A stretch of DNA of 64,000 bases from Accumulibacter sp. (GCF_029255285.1 NZ_JAPUVI010000043.1:99407-163406), one strand, 5' to 3'. Positions 49,836 through 62,689 are shown, counted from the stretch's first letter. Program-made: numbers and translations. Notes: a model not told the origin generated them from the letters alone.

Positions 49836-49845
49836 GATGCGCATC
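49836..49845. promoter_or_regulatory. Second palindromic half-site pair
   Basis: GATGCGCATC, a perfect 10-base palindrome sharing the GCAT core with the larger palindrome 14 bases away. It may be a secondary operator. Confidence 0.5.
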
Positions 49846-50054
49846 ATGTCAAACCGATTCCAAAAAAGTATCGAACTCCGTGAAGGCCGGTATCGCGAGC
49901 AGATCCCTGCTTTCGCCTGTCGCGGGCTGTCGCCGCTCCCAGCCACTCCATCCGACCCAATGCGCGTCGCGCCGGTCAAGATCAGTGTCGCGGCTACCGG
50001 CTCAGCTTCGGCGGGTAACTCCGATTCACTTCTTCATGTCCAACCTCCACAAGG

Positions 50055-50250
50055 TCAAAATACCCTACCTCGTGGCGTCCATTTTTCGGGTACCAGATCA
50101 CCGCCGGCCGGTGTCAGGATGATGAACAGCCCGCGCTCGTCGTACCGCTTGACTGGCTTCTCGCCGGGCTTGCCGTTGCGCACAGAAACATCGGTAAGCG
50201 AGACGTGTTCGCCTTCCTGCTCGGTTTTGCGTCCGAGTTCGATTCCCTGT
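50055..50250 (-). pseudogene. N-terminal fragment of a P4-type tyrosine integrase
   Basis: A minus-strand frame reads RKTEQEGEHVSLTDVSVRNGKPGEKP, then YDERGLFIILTPAGGDL. This is the start of the Arm-binding domain of P4-like integrases (LTDxxVRNAKP...GLYLxVxP). It loses similarity after about 60 residues and stops at 50055; the core-binding and catalytic domains are gone. It marks the left part of the accessory island. The true start is not clear because the frame stays open upstream. Confidence 0.55.
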
Positions 50251-50564
50251 ATCGAAGCTGCCCCACCAATAGCCGGACTTACCCCGAAAGTTACCCCACT
50301 TTTGTCGACGCTGCCCCTGATATAGACATCTATCGAACTCAGTAACGGACCGCCTCCTCGTCAGCAGCAGATCATCATCCAACACACTTACTGCGACCGC
50401 CTCATCGTTGTTACGGTGACGCACGCTTGCGAAGGAAGATTCTGGCACTCCCGCAAGCTGATGCCAAATCACCAGGCGGGGCGCCATGGTGTTATCCAGC
50501 ACTTCGAGGAGCTACGCCGATCCAGCACCGATCCTTTAAGTGGACCTCGATGCGTGAGAACCCG

Positions 50565-50765
50565 TCATCCCGTGACACAAGCTCGCGGACGATGCCAACC
50601 ACCATCGGGGTCGGCGCGCTTCTCAGCATCCGCGTCAATGGCTTCAGCCTTCTTTTCGTAGTTTTCCGCTGCAACCACGCCTGCAACTTTCTCTGCAACC
50701 TTGCGGCGGATAACCTCCTCGACGTCGGAGCCGTCACCCCATCCGCCAGGCTTCGCGCGCTTCAT
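50565..50765 (-). CDS. Possible small protein, unknown
   Basis: A 66-residue frame from ATG 50765. The middle part (VEEVIRRKVAEKVAGVV, then EKKAEAIDADAEKRA) is charged and helical, as in real proteins. No ribosome site is evident, and neighbouring frames are also open. It could be a fragment of a phage or integrative-element gene. Confidence 0.3.
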   Translation of the reverse strand: MKRAKPGGWGDGSDVEEVIRRKVAEKVAGVVAAENYEKKAEAIDADAEKRADPDGGWHRPRACVTG

Positions 50766-50920
50766 GACGTACGTCGTGAGACACGCCGTACGCCTGGGCC
50801 AGGGCCGGGAAAGACGCTCCAGCACGACAACCACGTCGGTCGGATCGTGACGCCACGATAGCCTTTCAGAACAGGGCGACAACCCTCCCGAAACAGCGCA
50901 CCAACAGGAGAGACGTTCAC

Positions 50921-51223
50921 GTGACCACGAAGGAAGAACACAGCGACATCTTGATTCACGCCATAGTTGGCAAGTACCACCCCGGCACGCCACGCGAGAA
51001 GGCCGAGATTGCCTCGCAGATGGTCGAACGGAAGCACGTCCTGCAGCGAGAAGCATCCGAGGTCGCCGATCGTAGCAGGCGCATGCAGGAGCGCTCCACA
51101 GCGTCGCCGGAGAAGCAAGCGGCGCCGAAGGCCATCGGAGCCACCAGCAAGCGAGTCAAACGCCAGAAGGGCTCGGATCCGAGCGCGCCAAGGATCGTCG
51201 GCCTGAAGGACTCGACGCAATGA
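50921..51223 (+). CDS. Small hydrophilic protein of the island cluster (gene 1)
   Basis: 100 residues from GTG 50921, with GGAG about 10 bases upstream. The N-terminal half is helical (HAIVGKYHPGTPREKAEIASQM) and the C-terminal half is Lys/Ser/Ala-rich and basic. No family is recognised. Its TGA overlaps the next ATG (ATGA). Basic tail and context suggest nucleic-acid contact, but that is inference. Confidence 0.55.
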   Translation: MTTKEEHSDILIHAIVGKYHPGTPREKAEIASQMVERKHVLQREASEVADRSRRMQERSTASPEKQAAPKAIGATSKRVKRQKGSDPSAPRIVGLKDSTQ

Positions 51224-51630
51224 GCGCCAGGGAAATCAAGATGATTGGTGGCAAGCCGTTCGTCTCCGCGCTCATTGCTGGCAGGCAGAAGATGGTTACC
51301 GTTGCACAGGCTGTGGTCATTGAGCGTCAGGCCGCCCAGGCCGCCGTCGACCTCGCCGAGCAGGCACTTCGCGACGCCGCCGCCATCCACAACCAACTTG
51401 ACCAAGCGATACTCGACCGAAAGCCAACCAGCGAACTGCGCGCCCGCCTCTCTCAAGCCACCGAGCAGCGCCGCGCCGCCATCGCCACCGAGCGCCAACA
51501 CCGCGACGCCATTGAGCAACTACACGCCTACGTTGACGGCATCACCGTCAACCTGTTGATGAGTCAGGCGCGCTCCCGAATCGACGCCGCCGTCGCGTCT
51601 CACCCTGTACCAACCAAGGAGCAACCATGA
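51220..51630 (+). CDS. Coiled-coil protein of the island cluster (gene 2)
   Basis: 136 residues with a long alanine/glutamine-rich coiled coil from about 30 to 110 (QAAQAAVDLAEQALRDAAA; SQATEQRRAAIATERQ). No signal peptide or known domain. It overlaps the neighbours on both sides by 4 bases (ATGA), which indicates translational coupling. Confidence 0.6.
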   Translation: MSAREIKMIGGKPFVSALIAGRQKMVTVAQAVVIERQAAQAAVDLAEQALRDAAAIHNQLDQAILDRKPTSELRARLSQATEQRRAAIATERQHRDAIEQLHAYVDGITVNLLMSQARSRIDAAVASHPVPTKEQP

Positions 51631-52139
51631 ACGACTTGATCGAAGCGCTTGCCCACCAGACCGCCACCGCACAGCGCGTCCTGGCGGAGGCAGAACAGAA
51701 CTACGCCACCGCCACCGGTAAGGTGGAGCACATCGCCGAACGCATCGCCGAGGTAGCGCAGCGCCGTGCGGCCATCACCGCCGCCCGTCTGGCCGGCAAC
51801 AGCACGCCCGACGAAGCGATCGAACTCTCTGCCCTTGGCGAGGACAGCGAAGCGCTGCGTCGCATGGCCGACGCCGCCGAGGCCGAATCCGCGGCGCTGC
51901 TGCCGCCACTGGAGATGGCGCGCGCCGCCCTCGCACGTGCCGAGGGCGAGTGGCAGCACCATCAGGACGAGGCGCGGTACAACGCCCTTCTGGCGCGTGC
52001 ACGCGAGCACGAGGCCGCGTTGCTCAAAGTCGTCAACGAGACCTACGTCGCCGGTCAGCGGCTCGGGCACAAATACCTGCGCCAGTCCTGGCGACCAAGC
52101 GCCGAACTGTCCAGCGCCGTGAGCACGGGATCTCTCTGA
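51627..52139 (+). CDS. Coiled-coil protein of the island cluster (gene 3)
   Basis: 170 residues, mostly helical and alanine/glutamate-rich (AEQNYATATGKVEHIAERIA; ADAAEAESAALLPPLEMARA). Like gene 2, it looks like a structural or scaffolding coiled coil, possibly its paralogue. No family is recognised. It ends 2 bases before the next ATG. Confidence 0.6.
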   Translation: MNDLIEALAHQTATAQRVLAEAEQNYATATGKVEHIAERIAEVAQRRAAITAARLAGNSTPDEAIELSALGEDSEALRRMADAAEAESAALLPPLEMARAALARAEGEWQHHQDEARYNALLARAREHEAALLKVVNETYVAGQRLGHKYLRQSWRPSAELSSAVSTGSL

Positions 52140-52141
52140 CC

Positions 52142-52369
52142 ATGCCACGCTTCCAACCAGGCATCAGCGGAAACGCGCGAGGTCGGCCCAGGTCGCCGCG
52201 ATCATTGGCACTGGCCATCCGCCTCCAGATCGAGCCCTTCGTCGAGCAGCTGGTCGACGACACGCTGGCCCGCGCGCTGTCCGGCGATTCGACGGCCGCC
52301 GCCAGTCTGCTGGACCTCTACGGAGCCGTTCTTGCGCAAACGGCACTGCGGCCGACGACAGAGGATTGA
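52142..52369 (+). CDS. DUF5681-like small protein of the island cluster (gene 4)
   Basis: 75 residues. The start MPRFQPGISGNARGRPRSPR matches the FxPGxSGNPxGRPKG entry motif of DUF5681-type proteins common in prophages and integrative elements. The rest is one amphipathic helical region. The ATG at 52142 is fixed by the motif and the tight spacing to gene 3. Confidence 0.65.
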   Translation: MPRFQPGISGNARGRPRSPRSLALAIRLQIEPFVEQLVDDTLARALSGDSTAAASLLDLYGAVLAQTALRPTTED

Positions 52370-52712
52370 TCCGGCGAGTCGGCCGTCACTGGTAAACGTC
52401 CAGATCCGGTGCGCCGGGTATGGGACTCGATCGTGAGCCGGCAGGCTCCCTGCAAGTACGCCACGATGGGCAGCGTGCCGGCCACCGACCCCGGAAGCGC
52501 TCCGAGGCGGCCCGTGGACAAGTGCGCCGCACAATGCTGATGACAAGTACGTGCAGGAATCGCCCCATTCCAGGTTCTACCGGCTGTCCATAGGGTATCA
52601 GTACATCATGGCGTGCCACTTGCTAGTGCCGCATCGCGCCATGCTAACGGCAAGCTACACAGGCGGCCGAATGCGCCGCGAAAAGCGCGGCGATCTGCCC
52701 TTGGGGAAGCGA
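52370..52712. other. 340-base region between convergent island genes
   Basis: No gene is supported. A plus-strand frame near 52530-52620 reads protein-like (SRFYRLSIGYQYIM) but has no start and soon turns Arg-rich, so it may be a decayed gene. Confidence 0.35.
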
Positions 52713-53459
52713 TCATGAGGGTGCGCAGACTCGCATCCACAGCGACGGGTCGATGTCGCAGAGGCGAAATTCGGCGAAGCTCGGTTCGAGCGTGGCGTTG
52801 TCGATGCGGTACTCCGGGAGTAGTCTCCGAGCGATGCGCTCAAGCTCGGCCTGTGTTTCAACGATCGCCCACAGCAGGCGGCGCCGATCGTCATCAATCA
52901 GAAACACCGATGGTACCGGCTGCAGCATGGATGTCTCGCTGTTGAACGGCCTTGAGCGTACCGTGCGCCGTATCTCCAGACTCCCCGTGATGTTCTTGAT
53001 GAAGGTCGGCGCTACCTCGATGCCAGGGTCGCGAGTGACAACCGACCAGCCGGGGCGAAGGACCTCGGCAACATCTTTCGGAGGTCGATTTTTCCCGTTT
53101 CGCCAGGAAATCAACTCGCGCCGACGGTTGTAGCAGCTTATGCAGAAGACGTCTCCGACAAGGCGCCTGGTCGGGCTTGGTCCGCAGTGGACGCACCGCC
53201 AACCTTCATCTGATGCCGCTGCTGGCGTCGATGGTGGTCTTCCGGCGTGCGCGGCGCCGATTTGGCAGCCTCGGCACGTCTGTTGGCGGCAGTTGTCCGG
53301 CGATTGCGACGTTGTCCAGTTCGCGGCGCACGTTTCCGGGCGGATCGTCGCTCGCAGCGGACGGCAGTCGAAGTACATGCCAGGGGCGTAGTCGAGCGTT
53401 CTGTACTCGATTCCGGAAGATGACTGCAGCAGCGTCGAAACAAGGGAATCTGCGAGCAT
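52713..53459 (-). CDS. Cysteine-rich putative zinc-binding protein
   Basis: 248 residues. Two cysteine clusters are visible: CRQQTCRGCQIGAAH (about 57-71) with earlier Cys in MYFDCRPLRATIRPETCAANW, and a zinc-ribbon-like CVHCGPSPTRRL...FCISCYNRR (about 89-113). The C-terminal part (VPSVFLIDDDRRRLLWAIVE) is a separate fold. The MYFDC segment may be the real start (53378). It resembles proteins carried by phage and integrative elements; the function is unknown. It is divergent from the baseplate-like gene by 72 bases. Confidence 0.6.
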   Translation of the reverse strand: MLADSLVSTLLQSSSGIEYRTLDYAPGMYFDCRPLRATIRPETCAANWTTSQSPDNCRQQTCRGCQIGAAHAGRPPSTPAAASDEGWRCVHCGPSPTRRLVGDVFCISCYNRRRELISWRNGKNRPPKDVAEVLRPGWSVVTRDPGIEVAPTFIKNITGSLEIRRTVRSRPFNSETSMLQPVPSVFLIDDDRRRLLWAIVETQAELERIARRLLPEYRIDNATLEPSFAEFRLCDIDPSLWMRVCAPS

Positions 53460-53531
53460 ACCGCCATTGGCGCGTCACGAGTGCTGGGTCGTGGAGCCAG
53501 AATGGGGTTCTCAACCCTGTGGAGCGCTGGC

Positions 53532-55043
53532 ATGAAGGCTTACCAAGCCAAGATCGAGGCGCTGCTGATCAAGTCCAGGCGGCGCAAAGAGGTTTTCGCC
53601 GGCCTGCCGGTTGGCCAAAAGCAATCGTCTGTCGGCGTCGTCGATCTCACCGATTGGCTTGGCGAATCGGGCGGCGTCCGGTTGATGAAAGGCGTTCGGG
53701 ATCCTGCTGGCGCCTTCTCGATCACGCTGTCTGATCGGCCGCACAAACACGCGCTGGACACCCTGGCGGCGCTGATCGAGCCCATGGACGTGATTGAGTT
53801 CCGCATGGCGCACGACCCCAGCGAGTACGCGAAATCCAACAACGGCAAGTTGCCCATCGTCATGCGCGGCCTGGTGTCCGAAGTGCGGCGCAGCGTGACC
53901 ATGGGCGCCGACGGCAGGCCATCGCGGACGGTGACCGTCACCGGGCAGGATTGGGGGAAGCTGCTGCAGATCTTGCGGATCATCTACCTCAACAACGTGG
54001 CGCTTGGCGACAACATCCTGACCACCTACAAGTTCTTCGAGAAACACAGCGCTGGCCAGCCGAAGCAGAAGCCCGTGGCGGATTTCATCGCCGACGTTCT
54101 GAAGGGTTTTCTAAACCCCTACCTTGCGGACCTGGCCGGGCAGAATTCCGGGGGGAACACCATCGGCACCACAGTCGGCGCGATAACCGCCGAGGTGACC
54201 GCCAAGGGACTCGTCGACGCGCCTGGCGTGAGCAGTTGGCCCGGCGGGTCGCTTCACCAGATGCTTTCCTTCTTCGGCGACGTGGGGCCTTTCAACGAAC
54301 TCTACACCGAGGATCGCAAGGACGACGTATGCCTCGTGCTGCGGCCGAATCCGTTCGAGTTGCCAGACGGCGCCATGATCCAGAGCGGTGTCAAGCGGAG
54401 GCCGTACTCGGTCGTGGCGAAGTGGCAACCTGGCGACGTGCCGGACCTGGCGATTTCTGACGCCGATGTCGTTGCCGAGAACCTCGGCCGGTCCGACGCC
54501 GGAGTGGCGAACGTCTTCTGGGTCACCAGCAAGGCGTGGGTGCTGAACAACAACGGCACGATGCGGCTGGCGGCACAGGACGGCCAGTCGGAGAACTACC
54601 TTCTTCTCGACTACCTCAATTCGAAGGCTTCTGTGTTCGGCATCCGACAGATGGATGTCGAGTCGAATCTCGGCGATCCTCGTCTGCGGTGGGGTGACGG
54701 TCAGAAGGAGGCTGCTGTATCGACAGACAAGATCACCTACCGCGACTGGATCGGCGAACGACGCGCCATCCTGGCGCAGCAGAATCGGGACAACTCGATC
54801 TTCGAGCAGGGATCCTTCCGCCTGCGTGGCAACGAGCGGCTGCGGGCCGGCATGTACCTGACCATCACGCGCGGCGACTTCCAGCCTCGTCACTACGTTA
54901 CCCGGGTAGAGCACGAGTTTTCGCCGTTCCGCGGCTTCTTCACCACAGCCCACGTCGAGCGCGGTACCGGTTACATCCTGCGGCAGCAGCGGGCGAACAT
55001 CTCGGCCTGGGCGCTCGAAACCAATCAGAGCGGCATCACATGA
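53532..55043 (+). CDS. Phage tail/baseplate hub-like protein
   Basis: About 503 residues from ATG 53532 (GGAG 10 bases upstream). The sequence alternates beta-strand-rich and linker segments (SITLSDRPHKHALDTLAALI; GRPSRTVTVTGQDWGKLLQ; TYKFFEKH; YLTITRGDFQPRHYVTRVEHEF), as in baseplate hub/late-control D-type proteins. It looks complete, but no capsid, tape-measure, sheath or lysis gene is near it, so it is an orphan from a decayed or modular element. The assignment is by pattern, not by a decisive motif. Confidence 0.55.
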   Translation: MKAYQAKIEALLIKSRRRKEVFAGLPVGQKQSSVGVVDLTDWLGESGGVRLMKGVRDPAGAFSITLSDRPHKHALDTLAALIEPMDVIEFRMAHDPSEYAKSNNGKLPIVMRGLVSEVRRSVTMGADGRPSRTVTVTGQDWGKLLQILRIIYLNNVALGDNILTTYKFFEKHSAGQPKQKPVADFIADVLKGFLNPYLADLAGQNSGGNTIGTTVGAITAEVTAKGLVDAPGVSSWPGGSLHQMLSFFGDVGPFNELYTEDRKDDVCLVLRPNPFELPDGAMIQSGVKRRPYSVVAKWQPGDVPDLAISDADVVAENLGRSDAGVANVFWVTSKAWVLNNNGTMRLAAQDGQSENYLLLDYLNSKASVFGIRQMDVESNLGDPRLRWGDGQKEAAVSTDKITYRDWIGERRAILAQQNRDNSIFEQGSFRLRGNERLRAGMYLTITRGDFQPRHYVTRVEHEFSPFRGFFTTAHVERGTGYILRQQRANISAWALETNQSGIT

Positions 55044-55375
55044 GCCTGTCGCTTGTTTGGTGAGGCGCCGGGTGGTCTTCATCGACGCAATTTTGCGTTA
55101 GTTGTGGAATCAATCACTTACGTGAACAGGGATAGCCCGCCCGTGACCAAGCAAGCGCCGCGACAATAGCCTTATGGCCGGTACTCTCTCAGCCTCATGG
55201 ATCTCTCATGGCCTACCGCGTTTCCTTCGATCCTTGGAGGCGCAGGTGAGCGAAGCGTTGGGAGTGAAGCGGCACGAACGGAGCGAAGATCGGCAGGATT
55301 TCCCCCGGAATTGGCCCAGCCAAGCTCCCCGACGCATAATGGATAGCTGGATCAACAGACTGTGCTTGCCACCCC
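55044..55375. other. Intergenic region upstream of hsdM
   Basis: About 330 bases with no supported gene. It should hold the promoter of the restriction-modification operon. No C-protein box or clear inverted repeat was recognised. Confidence 0.4.
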
Positions 55376-56923
55376 ATGCTCGACGACATCAAGAAGACCT
55401 TGTGGGCCACCGCCGACAAGCTGCGCGCCAACATGGACGCCGCCGAATACAAGCACCTGGTCCTCGGCCTGATCTTCGTCAAGTACATCTCGGACGCCTT
55501 TGCCGCGCGGCGTTCCGAACTGGCGCGGCGCTTTACCGACCCGGCCGACGATTACCACCTCGGCGCGGCCGACCTGATCGCGCAAGAACTCGAAGATCGC
55601 GACTACTACCGCGAAGTCAACGTCTTCTGGGTGCCCGAATCCGCGCGCTGGGAAGCCCTGCGCGCCGCCGCCAAGCAACCGGACATCGGCAAGCGCATCG
55701 ACGATGCCCTGGCCCTCGTCGAAGTCGAGAACCCCAAGCTCAAGGGCATCCTCGACAAGCGCTATGCGCGCGCCCAGTTGCCCGACGGCAAGCTCGGCGA
55801 ACTGGTTGATCTGGTTTCTACCATCGGCTTCGCTGCCGACCCCGGGCAGGCGCGCGACGTGCTCGGCCAGGTCTATGAATACTTCCTCGGCCAGTTCGCC
55901 AGCGCCGAGGGCAAGAAGGGCGGCCAGTTCTACACGCCGGCCTCGATCGTCAAGACCCTGGTCGCCGTCCTCGCCCCGCACCACGGCAAGGTCTATGACC
56001 CCTGCTGCGGCTCCGGCGGCATGTTCGTGCAGTCCGAGAAATTCATCGAGGCGCACGGCGGCAAGCTCGGCGATGTGTCGATCTACGGGCAGGAATCCAA
56101 CCCGACGACCTGGCGCCTGGCCGCGATGAACCTCGCCATCCGTGGCATCGACTTCAACCTCGGCCGCGAACCCGCCGACACCTTTATCCGCCACCAGCAC
56201 CCGGACCTGCGCGCCGACTTCATTCTCGCCAACCCGCCGTTCAACGTCAGCGACTGGTGGCATGGCAGCCTGGAAGGCGACCCGCGCTGGGAGTTCGGCA
56301 CGCCGCCGCAGGGCAACGCCAACTACGCGTGGCTGCAGCACATGCTGTACCACCTGAAGCCGGGCGGTCGCGCCGGTATCGTGCTGGCGAATGGCTCGAT
56401 GAGTTCCAGCCAGAACCGCGAGGGCGAAATCCGCCGGGCGATGGTCGAGGCCGACGTGGTCGAGGTGATGATCGCGTTGCCGGGGCAGCTTTTCTTCAAC
56501 ACCCAGATCCCCGCCTGTCTGTGGTTCCTGACCAGGCACAAAGCGGCTCGTCCGGGTGAAGTGCTGTTCATCGACGCCAGAAAGCTCGGCCGCATGATCA
56601 GCCGGGTGCAGACGGAGTTGCCCGATGAAGTCATCGACCGCATGGCCGGTACCGTCGCTGCCTGGCGTGATGAGGCAGACGCTGAGGAGTATCAGGACAT
56701 CCCTGGCTACTGTCGCAGCGTGAATCTAGCCGAGATCGGCGAGCATGGCCACGTGCTGACCCCGGGGCGCTACGTGGGCGCCGAAGAGGTCGAGGACGAC
56801 GACGAAGCGTTCGCTGAGAAGATGCAGAAGCTCACCGAGAAGCTGGGCGAGCAGATGGCGAAGGGGGCGGAACTCGATCAGTTGATCCGGCAGAAGCTAG
56901 GAGGGCTGGGGTATGAGTTTTGA
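55376..56923 (+). CDS. hsdM: Type I restriction-modification DNA methyltransferase subunit
   Basis: 515 residues, a normal HsdM. The N-terminal helical domain begins [27 protein letters not shown], with [15 protein letters not shown]. The SAM site is [15 protein letters not shown] and the N6-adenine catalytic motif is [13 protein letters not shown]. With HsdS it forms the methylase. Its end overlaps hsdS by 11 bases. Confidence 0.97.
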   Translation: MLDDIKKTLWATADKLRANMDAAEYKHLVLGLIFVKYISDAFAARRSELARRFTDPADDYHLGAADLIAQELEDRDYYREVNVFWVPESARWEALRAAAKQPDIGKRIDDALALVEVENPKLKGILDKRYARAQLPDGKLGELVDLVSTIGFAADPGQARDVLGQVYEYFLGQFASAEGKKGGQFYTPASIVKTLVAVLAPHHGKVYDPCCGSGGMFVQSEKFIEAHGGKLGDVSIYGQESNPTTWRLAAMNLAIRGIDFNLGREPADTFIRHQHPDLRADFILANPPFNVSDWWHGSLEGDPRWEFGTPPQGNANYAWLQHMLYHLKPGGRAGIVLANGSMSSSQNREGEIRRAMVEADVVEVMIALPGQLFFNTQIPACLWFLTRHKAARPGEVLFIDARKLGRMISRVQTELPDEVIDRMAGTVAAWRDEADAEEYQDIPGYCRSVNLAEIGEHGHVLTPGRYVGAEEVEDDDEAFAEKMQKLTEKLGEQMAKGAELDQLIRQKLGGLGYEF

Positions 56924-58243
56924 GGCTGGAACTTACCGAATTGAGGAGCTAATAGCAGCTGGTCTGATGGAAATTGGAGACGGTTACCGGGCAAAAAATA
57001 GTGAGCTATCGGATCACGGGATTCCTTTTGCGCGCGCTGGAAATATCAATGATGGATTCAATTTCGACTCTGCCGATTTATTCCCCGCAGCCGCCCTTTC
57101 AAGAGTCGGAAACAAGGTCAGTCGCCCTGGTGACGTTGTCTTTACGTCTAAAGGGACGGTTGGCCGCTTCGCATTGGTCTCGGATGAGACTCAGCAGTTT
57201 GTGTACTCGCCCCAACTATGTTTCTGGCGCTCACTTGCACCGAACAAATTGTTGCCCGAATACATCTATTACTGGATGAAAAGCGCAGAGTTTTATGATC
57301 AGGTCGGGTACCTGAAAGGCCAAACCGATATGGCTGACTACGTCAGCCTACGTGACCAGCGACGCATCACTGCGACATTCCCCGAAACACAGAGCCAACG
57401 ATCGATCGTCGGCGTTGTGAGGCCTCTCGACGACAGAATCACCCTCCTGCGCGAAACCAACGCCACGCTCGAAGCCATCGCGCAGGCACTGTTCAAGTCG
57501 TGGTTCGTCGATTTCGACCCCGTCCGCGCCAAGGAGGAAGGCCGCGCCCCGGAAGGGATGGACGAAGCCACCGCTGCGCTGTTTCCGGATGGGTTCGAGG
57601 AGTCGGAGTTGGGGTTGGTGCCAAGGGGGTGGCGAGTGGCTACGCTGGGCGAGGTCGTCCAAGCCGCAGGTGGCGGCACGCCAGACACCAAAGACACGAG
57701 CTACTGGGAGCCCGCCGAACATTGCTGGACGACGCCGAAAGACTTGTCGGGAATTCAAGCGCCGGTGTTGCTGGGTACCGAACGGAAGCTATCGGCCAAA
57801 GGTATTGCCAAGATAAGCTCAGGGCTGCTGCCGGTCGGTACTCTGTTGATGTCATCGCGAGCGCCGATTGGCTACCTGGCAATGACCAATGTGCCGATGG
57901 CGATTAACCAGGGCTACATCGCAATGCTGCCGAACAGCGTCTTACCTCCGATCTACATGCTGTTCTGGTGCCGACAGAATATGGAGACAATAAAAAGCCA
58001 TGCGAATGGTTCTACCTTCATGGAAATCAGCAAGAAAGCATTTCGACCGCTTGCGGCTCTGGTGCCTTCGATTGCCCTCCTTGCCGAATTCGTTACTGTG
58101 GCAAACGCTTTGTTCGCGCGTATCGTTGAAAATGAAGTGCAAGCCCAAACCCTCTCCACCCTCCGCGACACCCTTCTCCCCCGCCTGATCTCCGGCCAAC
58201 TGCGCCTGCCAGCAGCCGAAACCCTGCTCGAAGAATTCGCCGC

Positions 58244-58247
<4 letters not shown>
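56913..58247 (+). CDS. hsdS: Type I restriction-modification specificity subunit
   Basis: 444 residues with two target-recognition domains (about 1-150 and 225-395). Each is followed by a conserved helical spacer: first [29 protein letters not shown], last [19 protein letters not shown]. Two TRDs imply a bipartite recognition sequence. The TRD-coding DNA is clearly lower in GC than the spacers, which is typical of TRD exchange. It overlaps hsdM by 11 and hsdR by 4 bases. Confidence 0.95.
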
Positions 58248-61402
<3,155 letters not shown>

Positions 61403-61597
61403 ATGTTGCCGACCATTCGCCGCTCCCACCTGATCTTGTTGGCACTACTGATTGGCTCCACTCGCGCCGATACCCTCACCGGCACGGTCGTCTCCGTAGC
61501 CGACGGCGACACCATCGCCGTTCTCGACACCAGCCGCGAGCAGCACAAGGTTCGCGTCTCTGGCGAACGAAAAGACAACAAAAAATCCCGCACTTAG
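61403..61597 (+). pseudogene. Truncated thermonuclease (SNase-like) gene
   Basis: The 64-residue frame has a signal peptide (IRRSHLILLALLIGSTRAD) and the first strands of a staphylococcal-nuclease domain (GTVVSVADGDTIAVLD, then QHKVRVSG). After VSG the family sequence (GIDAPE...) is lost and replaced by ERKDNKKSRT-stop, which runs into the tRNA terminator. The catalytic Arg/Glu region is missing. The break next to a tRNA gene suggests a recombination junction. Confidence 0.75.
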
Positions 61598-61602
61598 GCG
61601 GG
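61581..61602 (-). terminator. Intrinsic terminator of tRNA-Leu(UAG)
   Basis: On the minus strand, CCCGC-CTAAGT-GCGGG is followed by ATTTTTTG, 38 bases after the tRNA 3' end. Confidence 0.82.
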
Positions 61603-61639
61603 TTCTCTGGATTTCGGCGGACCGACTTGGACTGCTTGA

Positions 61640-61724
61640 TGGTGCCCAGGAAGGGAATCGAACCCCCACACCTTGCGGCGGCAGGACCTAAACCTGCTGC
61701 GTCTACCAATTTCGCCACCTGGGC
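61640..61724 (-). tRNA. tRNA-Leu(UAG)
   Basis: A class II tRNA with acceptor GCCCAGG/CCTGGGC fully paired. Anticodon stem GCAGG/CCTGC encloses TTTAGGT (anticodon TAG). There is a long variable arm, T loop TTCGATT, discriminator A, and an encoded CCA. It lies at the right border of the accessory island; tRNA 3' ends are common integration sites. Confidence 0.97.
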
Positions 61725-61903
61725 ACGGCACGGCCGTTTCGAGCTCGGGCGCTGGCTGCCTTCGTGGCTCACCGGGATGGCCTGGCAGCGCTCCGGCCGG
61801 ATATTCTAAACCCATTTTCCCGCCCGCAGCCGCCGATCGCGGCGCAAACGGTCTTCGCGAACGCGGAAGCGGCCGCCGACCCGCCTTCCCGGTCGCGCGC
61901 CGG

Positions 61904-62545
61904 CTACTTCCAGACCGCTCGTGTACGTCGCAGCCACTCGGTCCGCTCGGCGAGGCCGATCAGTCCGCCGTTGATGGCGCGCGTGACCTTTCTGATGTCG
62001 TCCTGGTCGGCGAAAGCGTTGCAGTTCTTGGCGACCCATTCCGACGCCGCAATGGCCAGACACCATTTGGCGCTGATCACCTCGTCGGGGTTGGCGGCGA
62101 AGTCCGGCGCGTTGGGGTCGGTGCGGCGCAGGATGGTGGTCGCTTCCTGGTAGCTGGCCTTGCCGGTCAGTTGCAGGAGCCCGCGCCCGCGGTAGGTGAA
62201 GCCGTCGTTGGGCGCGCTGTTGCCCATGCGGCCGCCGTAAACCTCGTTCGCCAGCTTCTGCGGGTTGTTCGCGTAGTCGGCGGGGTTCAGCGGACCCTTC
62301 GGTTTGAAGCGCGAAGGCCAGACTTTGGGCAGGCGCAGGGCGCTGTAATTGAGATTTTCGAACTGCACGCTCAGGCCGCCCGATTCGTGGAGGATCTGGG
62401 CCATGAAGTGGGCCAGGCGAAGCGGCGTGGCCGAGATCTTGTGCTGATCGAGAATGCACTGGCCATTCTGAAAAGCCTCGCGATAGCTCGATCGCGCGTT
62501 CGGTGCGAGAAGGAGAATCTGCGAAAGGGTGGGCGTGACGGGCAT
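61904..62545 (-). CDS. Glycoside hydrolase family 19 protein (chitinase/endolysin-like)
   Basis: 213 residues, a single GH19 domain. The general-acid Glu54 is in FMAQILHESGG and a second acidic Glu63 in VQFENLNY. It also has YRGRGLLQLTGKASYQ and the substrate-loop region DPNAPDFAANPDEV. There is no signal peptide, as is usual in phage-type GH19 endolysins. It may cleave peptidoglycan or chitin. It is flanked by chromosomal genes rather than by holin genes. Confidence 0.85.
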   Translation of the reverse strand: MPVTPTLSQILLLAPNARSSYREAFQNGQCILDQHKISATPLRLAHFMAQILHESGGLSVQFENLNYSALRLPKVWPSRFKPKGPLNPADYANNPQKLANEVYGGRMGNSAPNDGFTYRGRGLLQLTGKASYQEATTILRRTDPNAPDFAANPDEVISAKWCLAIAASEWVAKNCNAFADQDDIRKVTRAINGGLIGLAERTEWLRRTRAVWK

Positions 62546-62689
62546 GGATGAACTCCTCGGGTGGTGATGGATGGGCAGCGGATCGGCGGGCGATGGGCGC
62601 GGGCGCGTCGGCGGGTGTCCCGGTGCGCGTCCCTTGCTACGATAGCCGCACGATCCGGGAAGTTCAACCGCCCGCCGGGCGCGCTCCGT

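Noticed and set aside
50230-50252. A 12-base match (GTTCGATTCCCT) to the T-arm of tRNA-Leu(UAG) near the integrase fragment, considered as an attachment site
   Set aside because: It is inverted relative to the tRNA, the flanking bases do not form a T stem, and T-loop sequence is common to many tRNAs.
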